This document shows positions 12,190 through 25,621 of a stretch of DNA of 64,000 nucleotides, in pieces. The position numbers and the translations under genes were made by a program. Source of the stretch: Patiria pectinifera (taxonomy: Eukaryota; Echinodermata; Asteroidea; Valvatida; Asterinidae). The stretch is from the NCBI GenBank assembly GCA_029964075.1, contig CM057140.1, positions 14,836,643 to 14,900,642 of the forward strand, given 5' to 3'. Under the pieces are notes generated by a model. That model ran no database searches, was not told the origin of the DNA, and saw only the letters and a list, made by a program, of their open reading frames with translations. Every line of letters begins with the position of its first letter. Position 1 is the stretch's first letter.

Positions 12190-12262
12190 CGCCAGTGGCC
12201 GGGCGGTAAGACACGGAACTTATGATCTCGAGACCCGGGTTCGAAACCCGGGGCCGTATTTT
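12190..12262 (+). repeat. tRNA-like element (SINE head or tRNA pseudogene)
   Basis: The sequence has an A-box-like AGTGGCCGGGCGGTAAGAC and a perfect T-arm, CCGGG-TTCGAAA-CCCGG. The possible anticodon loop CTTATGA would read TAT, but the stem around it pairs poorly and the acceptor arms do not pair. It is therefore scored as tRNA-derived, not as a working tRNA. Confidence 0.5.
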
Positions 12263-12324
12263 ATTTTCAATTTCTTCAGTTGATTCTAAGGGTTTTAATT
12301 ATAGGAAGTGTAGTTTCAACGGGG

Positions 12325-12485
12325 GGACCCAGATAGTGCACCCGGTAGAGGTCCCGGCGGGTAAGCCGGCGCCCCTGGTTCGAGCCCCGGCCGCAGCAAC
12401 TCGGACTGGCTGCAGGGAAACCTGCGGCTGGTCCGAGTTCTGTATCGCTCGTCTACCCCAACTATATAAAATAAAATAAAATAAA
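12325..12485 (+). mobile_element. tRNA-derived SINE with a 19-bp GAAA-capped hairpin and ATAAA tail
   Basis: An A-box-like AGTGCACCCGGTAGAGG and a B box GGTTCGAGCCC form the tRNA-related head. Right after it, 12398-12416 and 12421-12439 pair over 19 bp with only GU wobbles as exceptions, closed by a GAAA tetraloop at 12417-12420. The 3' end is a run of ATAAA units, a usual SINE tail. The head shares its GCCGGCGCCCCTGGTTCGA segment with the inverted copy at 12552-12625. Confidence 0.65.
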
Positions 12486-12551
12486 TAGAATTTTATTCTT
12501 TTTTTATATTAAAGTATAAAATAAAAAGAAATAAAAACTCCTCTGATAAAC

Positions 12552-12625
12552 ATTGCCGGGATTCGAACCAGGGGCGCCGGCTTGAGCGTCAAGAGTGCCT
12601 ACCGCTAGGCCAACACGCTCTTCTT
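12552..12625 (-). mobile_element. tRNA-like SINE head, opposite orientation
   Basis: On the minus strand TTGGCCTAGCGGTAGG (A box) precedes GGTTCGAATCC (B box). The segment around the B box is shared with the SINE at 12325-12485, so both appear to belong to one family. The acceptor ends do not pair well, which argues against a functional tRNA. Confidence 0.55.
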
Positions 12626-12834
12626 ACTTTGAAGTGTTTGGAAGTAATATATAAATATTCGGTTCCTAAAACCCAAACGAAAAAAAAAAAAATTGGTTAA
12701 GTCCACGCGCATGCGCACTTTAATAAAAGTTGTTCGTATGTAGACACATAGGCAGATAGGAAATAAAATACTAAGTCAGCGCGCACGCGCTCTGAGTCTT
12801 GCCTGGATGGGCGATCTAGTCAACGCGCACCTTA

Positions 12835-12951
12835 GGCTGCATCCGAAACAACTGTCTAGAGCTAGGTCTAGGTCCACGCCCATTGAAAATACGTGAGAAC
12901 GCGCTGACAATAGACCTAGCCGTAGCTCTGAAGCCCGTTTCGGACACGGCC
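12835..12951. mobile_element. 117-bp MITE with GGCTGCATCCGAAAC-type TIRs and TTA duplication
   Basis: The left end GGCTGCATCCGAAAC matches the reverse complement of the right end, GGCCGTGTCCGAAAC, and weaker similarity continues inward for about 25 bp (AGAGCTA and CTAGGTC blocks). TTA flanks both sides (12832-12834 and 12952-12954). A 3-bp TTA/TWA target duplication is typical of PIF/Harbinger elements, so that superfamily is the best guess. Confidence 0.6.
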
Positions 12952-12954
12952 TTA

Positions 12955-13836
12955 CATCAAGGTATCATGTACTTCTGAGAACATACGTTTTTAGGCAAGT
13001 CTGGCAAGGAGGATATAACGTGTTAAAGGGATGTTGAGGTAAATCATCAACCAAATGCAACAAATTAGAATTATGCAGCCAAATCTGAGAATACGATAAA
13101 GGGGGTAAAACATTCAGTTACCAAGCTTTGACTTCTCAGAATAAGAACAATAACCCATTTCAACTCGTTTTTTCTCGAATTGTTGTTAATGACGGTTTAT
13201 TGCCAAACATCAAAATTTTAACTTTTATAGGAATATTTTAGTAGATAACAAAAATGAACGCAAATGAAAAGAACAACTTATTGTCTAGCTCTCTACTGTC
13301 AAATGACAATTATAGGTCAATACAAATTTGAAATAGATTTTAAGCAAACCAATTATTATAAGTGCGGTATCGGGATATCAGTTCAGGTGCACGTTGCGCG
13401 CGTTCGCATGACGCGCATATTTCGGTATCCCAATTGGTCGACGGAGCATATACGCGCACGCGATTGTGCGATTGGTTGGCAAGTGCAAAGGCTTTAAGTC
13501 CGGGTAAAATATTATTTTCAGACAGTAAAGACAGTGAACTCATGCAACGACCATCCTTTCGCGGCGCGTCTGCTTTAGGTGTATCCGGACTTTGTCATGT
13601 ACACGCGCGCGCACCATTGAACAGGATCACACACCACATAATATTTATGCGTCCGGAATTTGCAAGAACAATACATGTATGTCCATGTCAAGAACAGGTA
13701 GCCCGAACTCGGCCAATAGAAATTTGTCCATGCTGTCACGTGATGTTATAGGGCGCCCTCGGCACGGGGCCACAGAAATTAATAAAGGCCTTCCTCGACT
13801 TATGTAAACATTCAAATAATGACAAGTGTCCAAGTT
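12955..13836. other. Intergenic stretch and probable 3' UTR of the sulfotransferase gene
   Basis: No exon is supported. A minus-strand AATAAA (TTTATT at 13196-13201) lies about 640 nt beyond the sulfotransferase stop and could be its polyadenylation signal. The part around 13390-13480 is rich in CG dinucleotides. Confidence 0.35.
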
Positions 13837-16800
13837 TCAGACGATACCAAGTTGTTTCTTGATCTGATGGAAGCGGTCTCGCGCGTAGTTGTAGATGCGG
13901 TACTCCAGCTCCAGAGTACGGCGGAGTTTGCTTTCCGCTTCCGGTGACAGTGGCTCCTTGAACTTCGTCTTGGATGCGTTGGCTTTTTGGACTTCGAGGA
14001 AATGTGAAGTTTAATAGGAAATAAAAAAGAAAAATTAGCAGGATATAAAATCTTGGAAGGAGAAAATAAGGGGCAGAAAAGAGGATGTATTGTTTGTTTC
14101 TTGCAGGTGTGTAAAATGCTTGAAATAACACACGGCACAGAGAAAAAAAGGATACGTGTACATACTTTTGATTTGATTGGACAACTGGCAAGCTTTTTTA
14201 ATGTATCAATCTGAACATTTATATTTTTATTTTACAATCGTGTTCGATTGTTTCATTATTCCTTCAGACTTAAGTCACTGCATCAGTTCCGGTTGTATTT
14301 TTGAGATTTTTTTATTTGATGACGTTCACAAAGCGGACAATTCGGACTTTCACTCGGGAGGTAACACATTGAGTATACAGTGTTTATACGTCGGTGAAGG
14401 GCAAAACCTAATTTGATATAAAAGTTGCAAAGTGGGGGAAAATTGAAACTCTGCATATCTCTCCTAAAGCCAACTGATGGCTCTCACCTGCACTGGACTG
14501 TGGTTGGCTATAGGTTTCAACGATCCCTTGGAATAAATCGGGCATGAGTCGCTCTAACACACGCAGATAATCTTCAAATTCCTCGGACAGGCCTACGGCC
14601 AGGGAGCTGTCGATGTGCTTGACCGCTCGGGCGTAAGTCCAATTGCTTGCTTGTCTGTGATTGGAAAAAAAGGAGAAAGGTTTCAGATGAAAGAAGTTCT
14701 TGGTAAAGGCTTTTCATAAAGTAACGTGACGTACTAAAGGGGTGATTTTCACTCATATCCGGAAAACTGTTTTATGTCAAAATATATCGTTCAAAATATG
14801 CGATCATCACATTAAGATATTGTAATCATTTTAACAGTTTTTTGCCTAACAAAACTTTTTGTCTTCATCAGAATTGAGTGTTTGATAGCTTCACATTATG
14901 CTCCAGGCGCAACCATAAGCGATTTCCGACTTATGACGTCATATATAGCTTTGGAGACAAAATGGCCGTTCAACGCACAATGACATAGTTGTATGAATGT
15001 CTAAAATAAAAATGAATGCATGTCTAGCATGAGAAACTAAATTGTGTCCAAATACAACAAGGCACATTTGAATGAACATCTAAAAATAAAATGCATTACT
15101 GTGATGGCAGCCATTTTGTGTCCATGTCTAAGAACCTCGTTGATACAAAAGTCTCATTCTTTCCATTGTCATACCTGCATCGTGGGTCCTCGCCACAGAA
15201 ACACATGAGGATGGAGAACAGTCGGTGATACTCCGTACAGAATGGTATGTCGCGTAGAACGCATTCGCTTAGGGTCTACCAGAAATAACAAAAAAAATAT
15301 TATGTATAAAAAGAAAGAAAGATAACACTCTGGTGAGAAATGATAATAATTCATTGTAATTTTAAATTGTAATTGTATTTTCTCCTTAGAATGTATCAAT
15401 TAAATCATGATCAACAGAGGTAGCAAACTGAAGATATTTCCAGACGAAGATTCAAAACTTTTATTATTTTTCATTAAGCGAACTGAGTGACTGTATATAT
15501 TTATTTTTTTGATTTACCGGGATTGTGGTTTTCGCATTAAATGTATCAACTTAATTATTATCGACAGAGGTACCAAACTGAAGATATTTCCAGGCGCAGA
15601 CTTAAAATGTTTATTATTTTTCATTAAGAGAACAGAATTGTTTTCATTTACCGGGATTGTGTTGTTGCCCGTATTCCTAATCATCTCCTCCCGTTTGATC
15701 TGTGTGTAATCCGCCGTGTGGTTCCCCACGTCACCGTGCAGACTGAAGTAAAAGTTGGACGTGATTCTCGCGATGGGATCTCGAACCACGCTGATGTAGA
15801 TCGGCGGCTCTTGCCTGCGTCAGCAAGTTGGTAACGACGCCATTTTGGGGGTGCAAACGGACGTGAATCCAATGTTACCAATGCAATTTACATTTGCCAT
15901 GATTCTATTATTTTTTACAATTTTTTTAAAGTTAAAGTTCATAAATTGCTTCAATAAACGTCATGTTTCGGCTGTTTGTAACCATTATTGTAGCGCCCTC
16001 ACTAGATCAAATATAGCCCAATAGTCCGCTATTTGCTGGATGGAAATGGTACCTGTACGGCCTAGGCCTAAGACCTAACCCATTTTATATTGGAAGATAT
16101 GAGATCGCTGTTTGCAATGAGAATTGCAATTTTTTAATGAATCTTCTCACAAATGTTGTTTACACAGGTTTTGGTCCAGTTGATTTCCCATGATCATTTA
16201 CACATGCTGAGCTATTTTTCTTACCATTTAAACTCCATATAATGCATGTGAGCAGCAAAGATGACTCGACCACCGTGACGATTCATGACGTCGCGACGGA
16301 CGGAACTTTCCTACCAGAAATAAATTGAGGACAAATTCATATAATTCCAACGTGTTGTACAAAAAAGTCACTTAAATGTGATGCTGTTAGTTTTATGAAT
16401 AACAAAGTCATGTTAATAAAGAGATACGAGGTAACGAGGACGGCACAAAAAAACATCATGAATTAATTTGGGTAATTAAACAACTGAAATGTAATCACGC
16501 GGTGTAAATCACGTGACTTACCACGTCAGAGGGGAAGTCTCGATAATCAAAGCCTTTCTTCTTCACTTGTTCCTGGACAAGACTTCCCAGTGTCCGACTT
16601 CCAGTCTTAGGAATCCGAAGGAAAATCACCTTGGTTACCTGACAGAACAACAACAGAAAATGCTATAAATAATTATAGCACCTCACTAACAGACTCTGTA
16701 TTTTGATTGGCCGAGAGCGAGTCACATGGCATTTGTTATTTTGACTATCTTGCCTTCAACAGTGCAGCCAAAACGACTGTACAACGGCTGCCTCGGTTTC

Positions 16801-17581
16801 AAAAAAAAGTATGCGCATAGAAACCAACGTATCAACCGGAGGTAGTGCTATACATAAACAGTGTTGGGATAAACATTTCTTGAAGTGTTGGTTTCGAAAA
16901 AGTGTAGAAATATTCCACAATGTGGTGATATTCTACAAACTTACATTGCTTAGCTTCGGCCTCCAGACTAAAGCTTCCCTCGCCTGCGTCGAATCGACAG
17001 CCGACTCTGTTTAGAGAAAGAAATACCAAAACTTTTTGGTCACGGAAAATGCAAGAGAAATGACGTAGAACAACGTAACATCGGCCTCTTTATACAATTA
17101 AAATAACGATGGCAATTTTATACACAAAATTATACCCATTGGAAACTGCAACGTTATTACATTTGCTCAACATTTTAAACATACCCAAGTTTTGTGGTGT
17201 TTTTCCAGCGATTGGCCGGCCCAACTGTGAATTTGGAGGAATCCCTCCCCGACTGATGACGCCATTTCCCGCGTCGTTCTTCTCCCAGACACGCTGATTG
17301 GTGGATTGAAAACCACTCAGCGTGAATGCGAACAGGATTGCGACGAACAACAGGCCAAACAGCACAACGTGGGACGGTTTGACGATAGACGTTCCTGCAA
17401 CTGGGTCAGCCGACTTGGTATAATAAAGATGTTCAAAAAAGAGAAATCAAACAAACTTCCATGACTTTTTCAAATCATAAATGAAAAAATATTATTCACA
17501 TCATTTGTTCAATTAGAAATTGATGTAATTCCAACCCATATTTTTGCAGAGCAACTTACGACCGACAGCGAAACTCACCAT
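13837..17581 (-). CDS. UST: Uronyl 2-O-sulfotransferase-like Golgi enzyme, nine exons
   Basis: Minus-strand exons are 17581-17560, 17394-17185, 17006-16945, 16638-16522, 16310-16225, 15814-15652, 15275-15175, 14654-14488 and 13991-13837, giving 1083 nt and 360 aa. Phases agree throughout and all introns are GT-AG. Family enzymes move sulfate from PAPS to the 2-position of uronic acids in glycosaminoglycans in the Golgi. Visible features: a type II signal anchor at residues 17-36; the 5'-phosphosulfate loop RIPKTGSRTL (106-115); the histidine pair HMHYMEF (158 and 160); the 3'-phosphate loop ISVVRDPIARITSN (173-186); Cys-rich TLSECVLRDIPFC and FCGEDPRCR; and the C-terminal EYRIYNYARDRFHQIKKQ. 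These fit UST slightly better than HS2ST. The start codon gives a short cytosolic tail, as expected. A duplicated donor lies in intron 6. Confidence 0.9.
14349..14418. mobile_element. SINE fragment shared with 42729-42800
   Basis: About 70 bp beginning TTCACTCGGGAGGT and ending GGGCAAAACCTAATTTGAT are nearly identical to 42729-42800, where a tRNA-like head precedes them. This copy lies in the last intron of the sulfotransferase gene and lacks the head. Confidence 0.6.
15391..15675. repeat. Tandem duplication across an exon-intron border
   Basis: A unit starting ATGTATCAA is present at 15391-15540 and again from 15541. The two share CAGAGGTA(G/C)CAAACTGAAG and TATTATTTTTCATTAAG. The second unit holds the real donor of sulfotransferase exon 6 (exon end 15652); the first holds a copy, with the last exon bases ending at 15518. 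See the matching finding for the splicing consequence. Confidence 0.75.
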
Positions 17582-19757
17582 GATGGTTGCTGGATCGACT
17601 GACCCCAAATGAACACATTTCCCACAAGGAGTGTTTAGTTGATCGAGTTGGAATTTACTTTGAACACACCTACGAATGGTCCAATTGAATGGGACGAATT
17701 CAAATATTTACTCTCCAATTGGAGAATGCTACGCAACGCGGTGCAAGGTTCAAAATCATGGAAAAGGGGTTTGGGTTAAAAATCAAAGAGGCTTGTTCGT
17801 TAACATGTACATGTATTTCTTAAAGGAAAAAAAGACCTTTGCATGACCTTCTCTTTGAGAGGTTCAGTGCGTAGTTGGACGGGAGGGGACGGTAAGGGGG
17901 ACATCGCACTATTGGTGGCGCTATAACCAATGAGTAATATCCTTAAACTATGGCCTGAACACACACAAATTTAATAAATTCATACTGCGCTCACAGCGGT
18001 GATCCAATCAATGGCTTTAAATGGGAACTAGCTGCCGGTCCCCATATTACGGGAGCGGGAACCAGTCTATGTAGGTGGGTACTAATTGGCCGGCAGAGGG
18101 CACTGTATTCATTCACCCTGGTGAAATTGTAATGAAATTTCTTTCCCCTTTTGATATTCATTAATGCAATGGTTCAATATGTTATTATTACCCAATGATT
18201 TTAATATACCCTTATTAACAGTAGTTTGCCACTTTCCAAGAACTTCAATACTCGTCGTGAAGCGAGCCTTTACTGCACGTGATGTACTTTTTTTGCAGAA
18301 ACCGGCTGGTTTTGATTAATATAATTAGGACTCAACCCTTTTATAATGACCACCACTGGCCCCACTACTAATAGTAGCCCACTATATCCCACGGCCGGCC
18401 GTGTCATACTAGTTGGGCTAGGCCACCGCAAACAATGAACGCAGGAATTTTCATTGTGATACAAATAATAGATTTAGACCCGTTGATTCGCAATGTTTCA
18501 AACCACGAGATTGTGCGATACGGTAATAGATGGGTGACCGACACAAGCTTGCATGACATGCATAAAATGTTACTGTCTGGTTTAGTCATACATGTCATAC
18601 AGACCATAGCACAAATTACAAGGCAATATAAATAGTCCGGGCTATCTTACCTTGATTTCTTGGTGCCTTGACCGTACAGCATCCCTCTAGCTTCTCAAAA
18701 TGCCAGTATTCTCTCCAGAAAAGTGATTTCCCCCTCATAATACAAATAGAAACATGGCGATTCACACAACGCACTCGAAATGCACGCATGGTTGATTTTT
18801 CCACAATCGGCCCAACAATAATAGGCAGAGTCGATGCGACGTCAGGCGCCACGACCGCGCCAGACGATCATTTGCCTACTTTTTCACATCGAATGAAAAT
18901 ATTTATATAATCAAATCAACGTCACAAAGAATTGTAGTTGTAAATAATATTATAAACAAGACACAAAGCTTAGACCGGTATACAATAGTATTTATTATGT
19001 TCTAGAGAACTTATATAATTAGTGCTTACCTTACAAACATTAAATTTCCTTTGTTCTTGTGATTTGATTGCTTAATTCGGGAAGATTATGATCAATTTCG
19101 ACAAATTTGTTCGGAATAAACAACATTCAGGAAACAAATTACTGTTGACACATTTTCTGACGTTAGCATGATCTTATTGGTCGAATTACATGTTCGACGA
19201 TTATTATCAGTAGTTTGTTATGACTGGTGATACCTACAATTTAATTGGTTTTAACAATGTCGATTCGACATGTTTCTTAAAATTGTTTAAAATGTTTGAC
19301 ATTCTAAACTTCACGAACTGACGTAACATAATTTAGACTGGTTGCCGTGACCTGATTGGTCTAAATCGTGTGACACCTGCAACCGGCTATGTCCTGCCGT
19401 CACTAAGATTTACCTAAAAGCAAAATGAATTCGACCATAAAGATGGTGTCCTGTAACAATATTAACAGGTCTTGAGTGGATGGAGAGGTATTTGACAAAA
19501 TGCTGATAATGACTGCGTTGTGGATAATGACTGTGCTGGGGACAGAAGTCCAAAAATAAGTCACCAATATAAGCATACCAATATTTCCCAAAACTTTATA
19601 TAAACTACGATGTTTAAACTACAGAGTGATTTTGAGTATTTCAGTTTCTACGGAAATTGTTCTTGTTCTTAAATATTGTACCGGTTGGAGATGATTATAT
19701 GATTGCAGATCGAGAGTCCAAGACTCACTGCATGTGAACTTGAAGACTGACTGAATC
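17582..19757. other. Region between sulfotransferase and tubulin genes
   Basis: There is no supported exon. The part next to 17581 should contain the sulfotransferase promoter and 5' UTR, but no clear TATA box was recognised. The part next to 19758 should be tubulin 3' UTR; a minus-strand AATAAA (TTTATT, 18991-18996) is a possible distal signal. A CTCF-like GGCAGAGGGCAC sits near 18095. Confidence 0.35.
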
Positions 19758-23584
<3,827 letters not shown>

Positions 23585-23916
23585 TTTGAGAGAAGATTCA
23601 ACCTCCAAGTCTCGAAGATACGAGGGAAGAATGAAGACCTAGGATTATGACGCAGGCCAAGATTATTCTTTCAGAGATCCAAGCGTCTTAATCCAACTGT
23701 GATGGCCGGACGAGACGCGATACAGACCCGCTGCTTGTAAGCTACTGAATGTGGCCCATCCAAAAATCTGGTGCGGTACCTGGACAAAAACGCGCCAACC
23801 TCTTGGCAATATAATTGGATTACTACGTCGCTTGCGGGCCAAGGCTATCATGTCACACTTGTACTTCTGTCTACACGGGCAGGCGTCGTGGTAAATAAAA
23901 CGTTGGCAATTCTCCC

Positions 23917-24416
23917 NNNNNNNNNNNNNNNNNNNNNNNNNNNNNNNNNNNNNNNNNNNNNNNNNNNNNNNNNNNNNNNNNNNNNNNNNNNNNNNNNNNN
24001 NNNNNNNNNNNNNNNNNNNNNNNNNNNNNNNNNNNNNNNNNNNNNNNNNNNNNNNNNNNNNNNNNNNNNNNNNNNNNNNNNNNNNNNNNNNNNNNNNNNN
24101 NNNNNNNNNNNNNNNNNNNNNNNNNNNNNNNNNNNNNNNNNNNNNNNNNNNNNNNNNNNNNNNNNNNNNNNNNNNNNNNNNNNNNNNNNNNNNNNNNNNN
24201 NNNNNNNNNNNNNNNNNNNNNNNNNNNNNNNNNNNNNNNNNNNNNNNNNNNNNNNNNNNNNNNNNNNNNNNNNNNNNNNNNNNNNNNNNNNNNNNNNNNN
24301 NNNNNNNNNNNNNNNNNNNNNNNNNNNNNNNNNNNNNNNNNNNNNNNNNNNNNNNNNNNNNNNNNNNNNNNNNNNNNNNNNNNNNNNNNNNNNNNNNNNN
24401 NNNNNNNNNNNNNNNN
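23917..24416. other. Assembly gap (500 N)
   Basis: Exactly 500 N bases suggest a gap of nominal size, so true distances across this point are unknown. It lies upstream of the tubulin start codon. Confidence 0.99.
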
Positions 24417-24556
24417 CGGATGCTTTTCTGTATTATTACCCCACGAAAAAGTAGTACCGATTCATTAGGCCCCTCCCACTCTCCACGTGGGCACTGTGCA
24501 AGTGGGCAACATCACGTGCGTCTGCGCCTAGCCTCTACTGGTTTCAGACGCGCGCG

Positions 24557-24632
24557 TTATATAGGTCACGTATTTTTATGATCTGCTTGATCATAATCGG
24601 TTGTGATTGGTCAAAACTTCATTGGGCGGGGC
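24557..24632 (-). promoter_or_regulatory. CCAAT/GC-box/TATA cluster, minus orientation
   Basis: Read on the minus strand, a GC box (GCCCCGCCC, 24632-24624) overlaps a CCAAT (24625-24621). A second CCAAT follows (24610-24606), then CTATATAA (24565-24558) about 40 bp later. That is the order and spacing of a classical core promoter, predicting a start near 24530. It points toward the tubulin gene, but the gap lies between. A simpler minus-strand CCAATTATATT also sits at 23808-23818, closer to the tubulin ATG. Confidence 0.4.
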
Positions 24633-24684
24633 TGAATGAGTCGGCCACATATCCCATGCAGTGTTTACTGGAAATATCTTGAAA

Positions 24685-24706
24685 GTACATGTACATGTAC
24701 ATGTAC
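24685..24706. repeat. GTACAT tandem repeat
   Basis: GTACAT repeats for 22 bp and is self-complementary. It is a short simple repeat without evident function. Confidence 0.7.
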
Positions 24707-24719
24707 AGTACATGACTTT

Positions 24720-25621
24720 GTCGTACAATTATGTGGCAAGTAATAAATGGTTTCCCAAGCCTTCACTAAAACTTTCTTCTCTATTAACTGTCAGTTGTTT
24801 AATCATGTGCCACCCTAAAAATTGTGCCCATCACAATCTGGCAACTTTATGACCTGGGGCTTAGCTTTTTGCTTGGGTAGACCTACTTAAACCGCGAGCC
24901 GATGCTCTTGTCAAGATTATTAAAAAAAAAAACACCCAAATTTATAAGAAATTGCGTTTTATTGTTGCTGTTAAATTCCCTGTGCTGCGCGAGTTTCCAG
25001 GAATTTGAGCGACGCTCGTAATTTTGGCTTAATACATTCAAGGTCTCAATACAGGGAAATGAACAAATGGCTCTTTATTTAGTCAGCACTTGTCGGCAAT
25101 GATCGTAAAATTATGATTTTTCTGGCTCTGTGAACATTAATAATTGAGAATTTGATGACAGCACCGTGGAATTTTGTTTACTCATGGCGAAAACTTTCAA
25201 GTCAAAAACAATTATTAGGACAGAAAGAAAAAGGGGAGAGGTCAATATAAGGTCACCATTGCAAAACAGGCAACTAATAATCATCTTTTACACAAAGTCT
25301 AGAAAAACAAATCATAAAAGAGTACTAAGGATCATTTTCAATTTAAATGAAGTGACAATAAAAGAGTTGACGACAAACAGCAAAACGTGTTTTTGTTTTA
25401 CACTCAACATTTATTTCAATTTCAGAATGAACATGGATGATATGAACAGTTGTACATAACATGGTTTATATTTATCGGCAAATACTTGTGATATTAAAGG
25501 GACAGATTTTTACAACATGCACATTCTTGGTAACAATCCTCTCAACAACTTCTTATCAATATTTTAAAAAAAATTATGCATATTCATAACCCAAAGGTCC
25601 ATGTTTGAAACTAGAATCAGG
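24720..25621. other. Stretch downstream of the 290-aa gene, includes its probable 3' UTR
   Basis: No exon is supported. TTTATT at 25410-25415 (AATAAA on the minus strand) lies about 210 nt beyond the stop codon at 25622 and is the likely polyadenylation signal of the minus-strand gene. Confidence 0.45.

Noticed and set aside
12190-12262. Functional tRNA gene
   Set aside because: The A box and T-arm are good, but acceptor and anticodon stems do not pair.
18616-18852. Minus-strand 78-aa frame ending near an AAG/GTAAGA donor
   Set aside because: It has no ATG at its start, no family resemblance and no downstream exon that joins in phase.
23771-24454. 227-aa open frame across the gap
   Set aside because: Most of it is N bases translated as X; there is no evidence for a protein.
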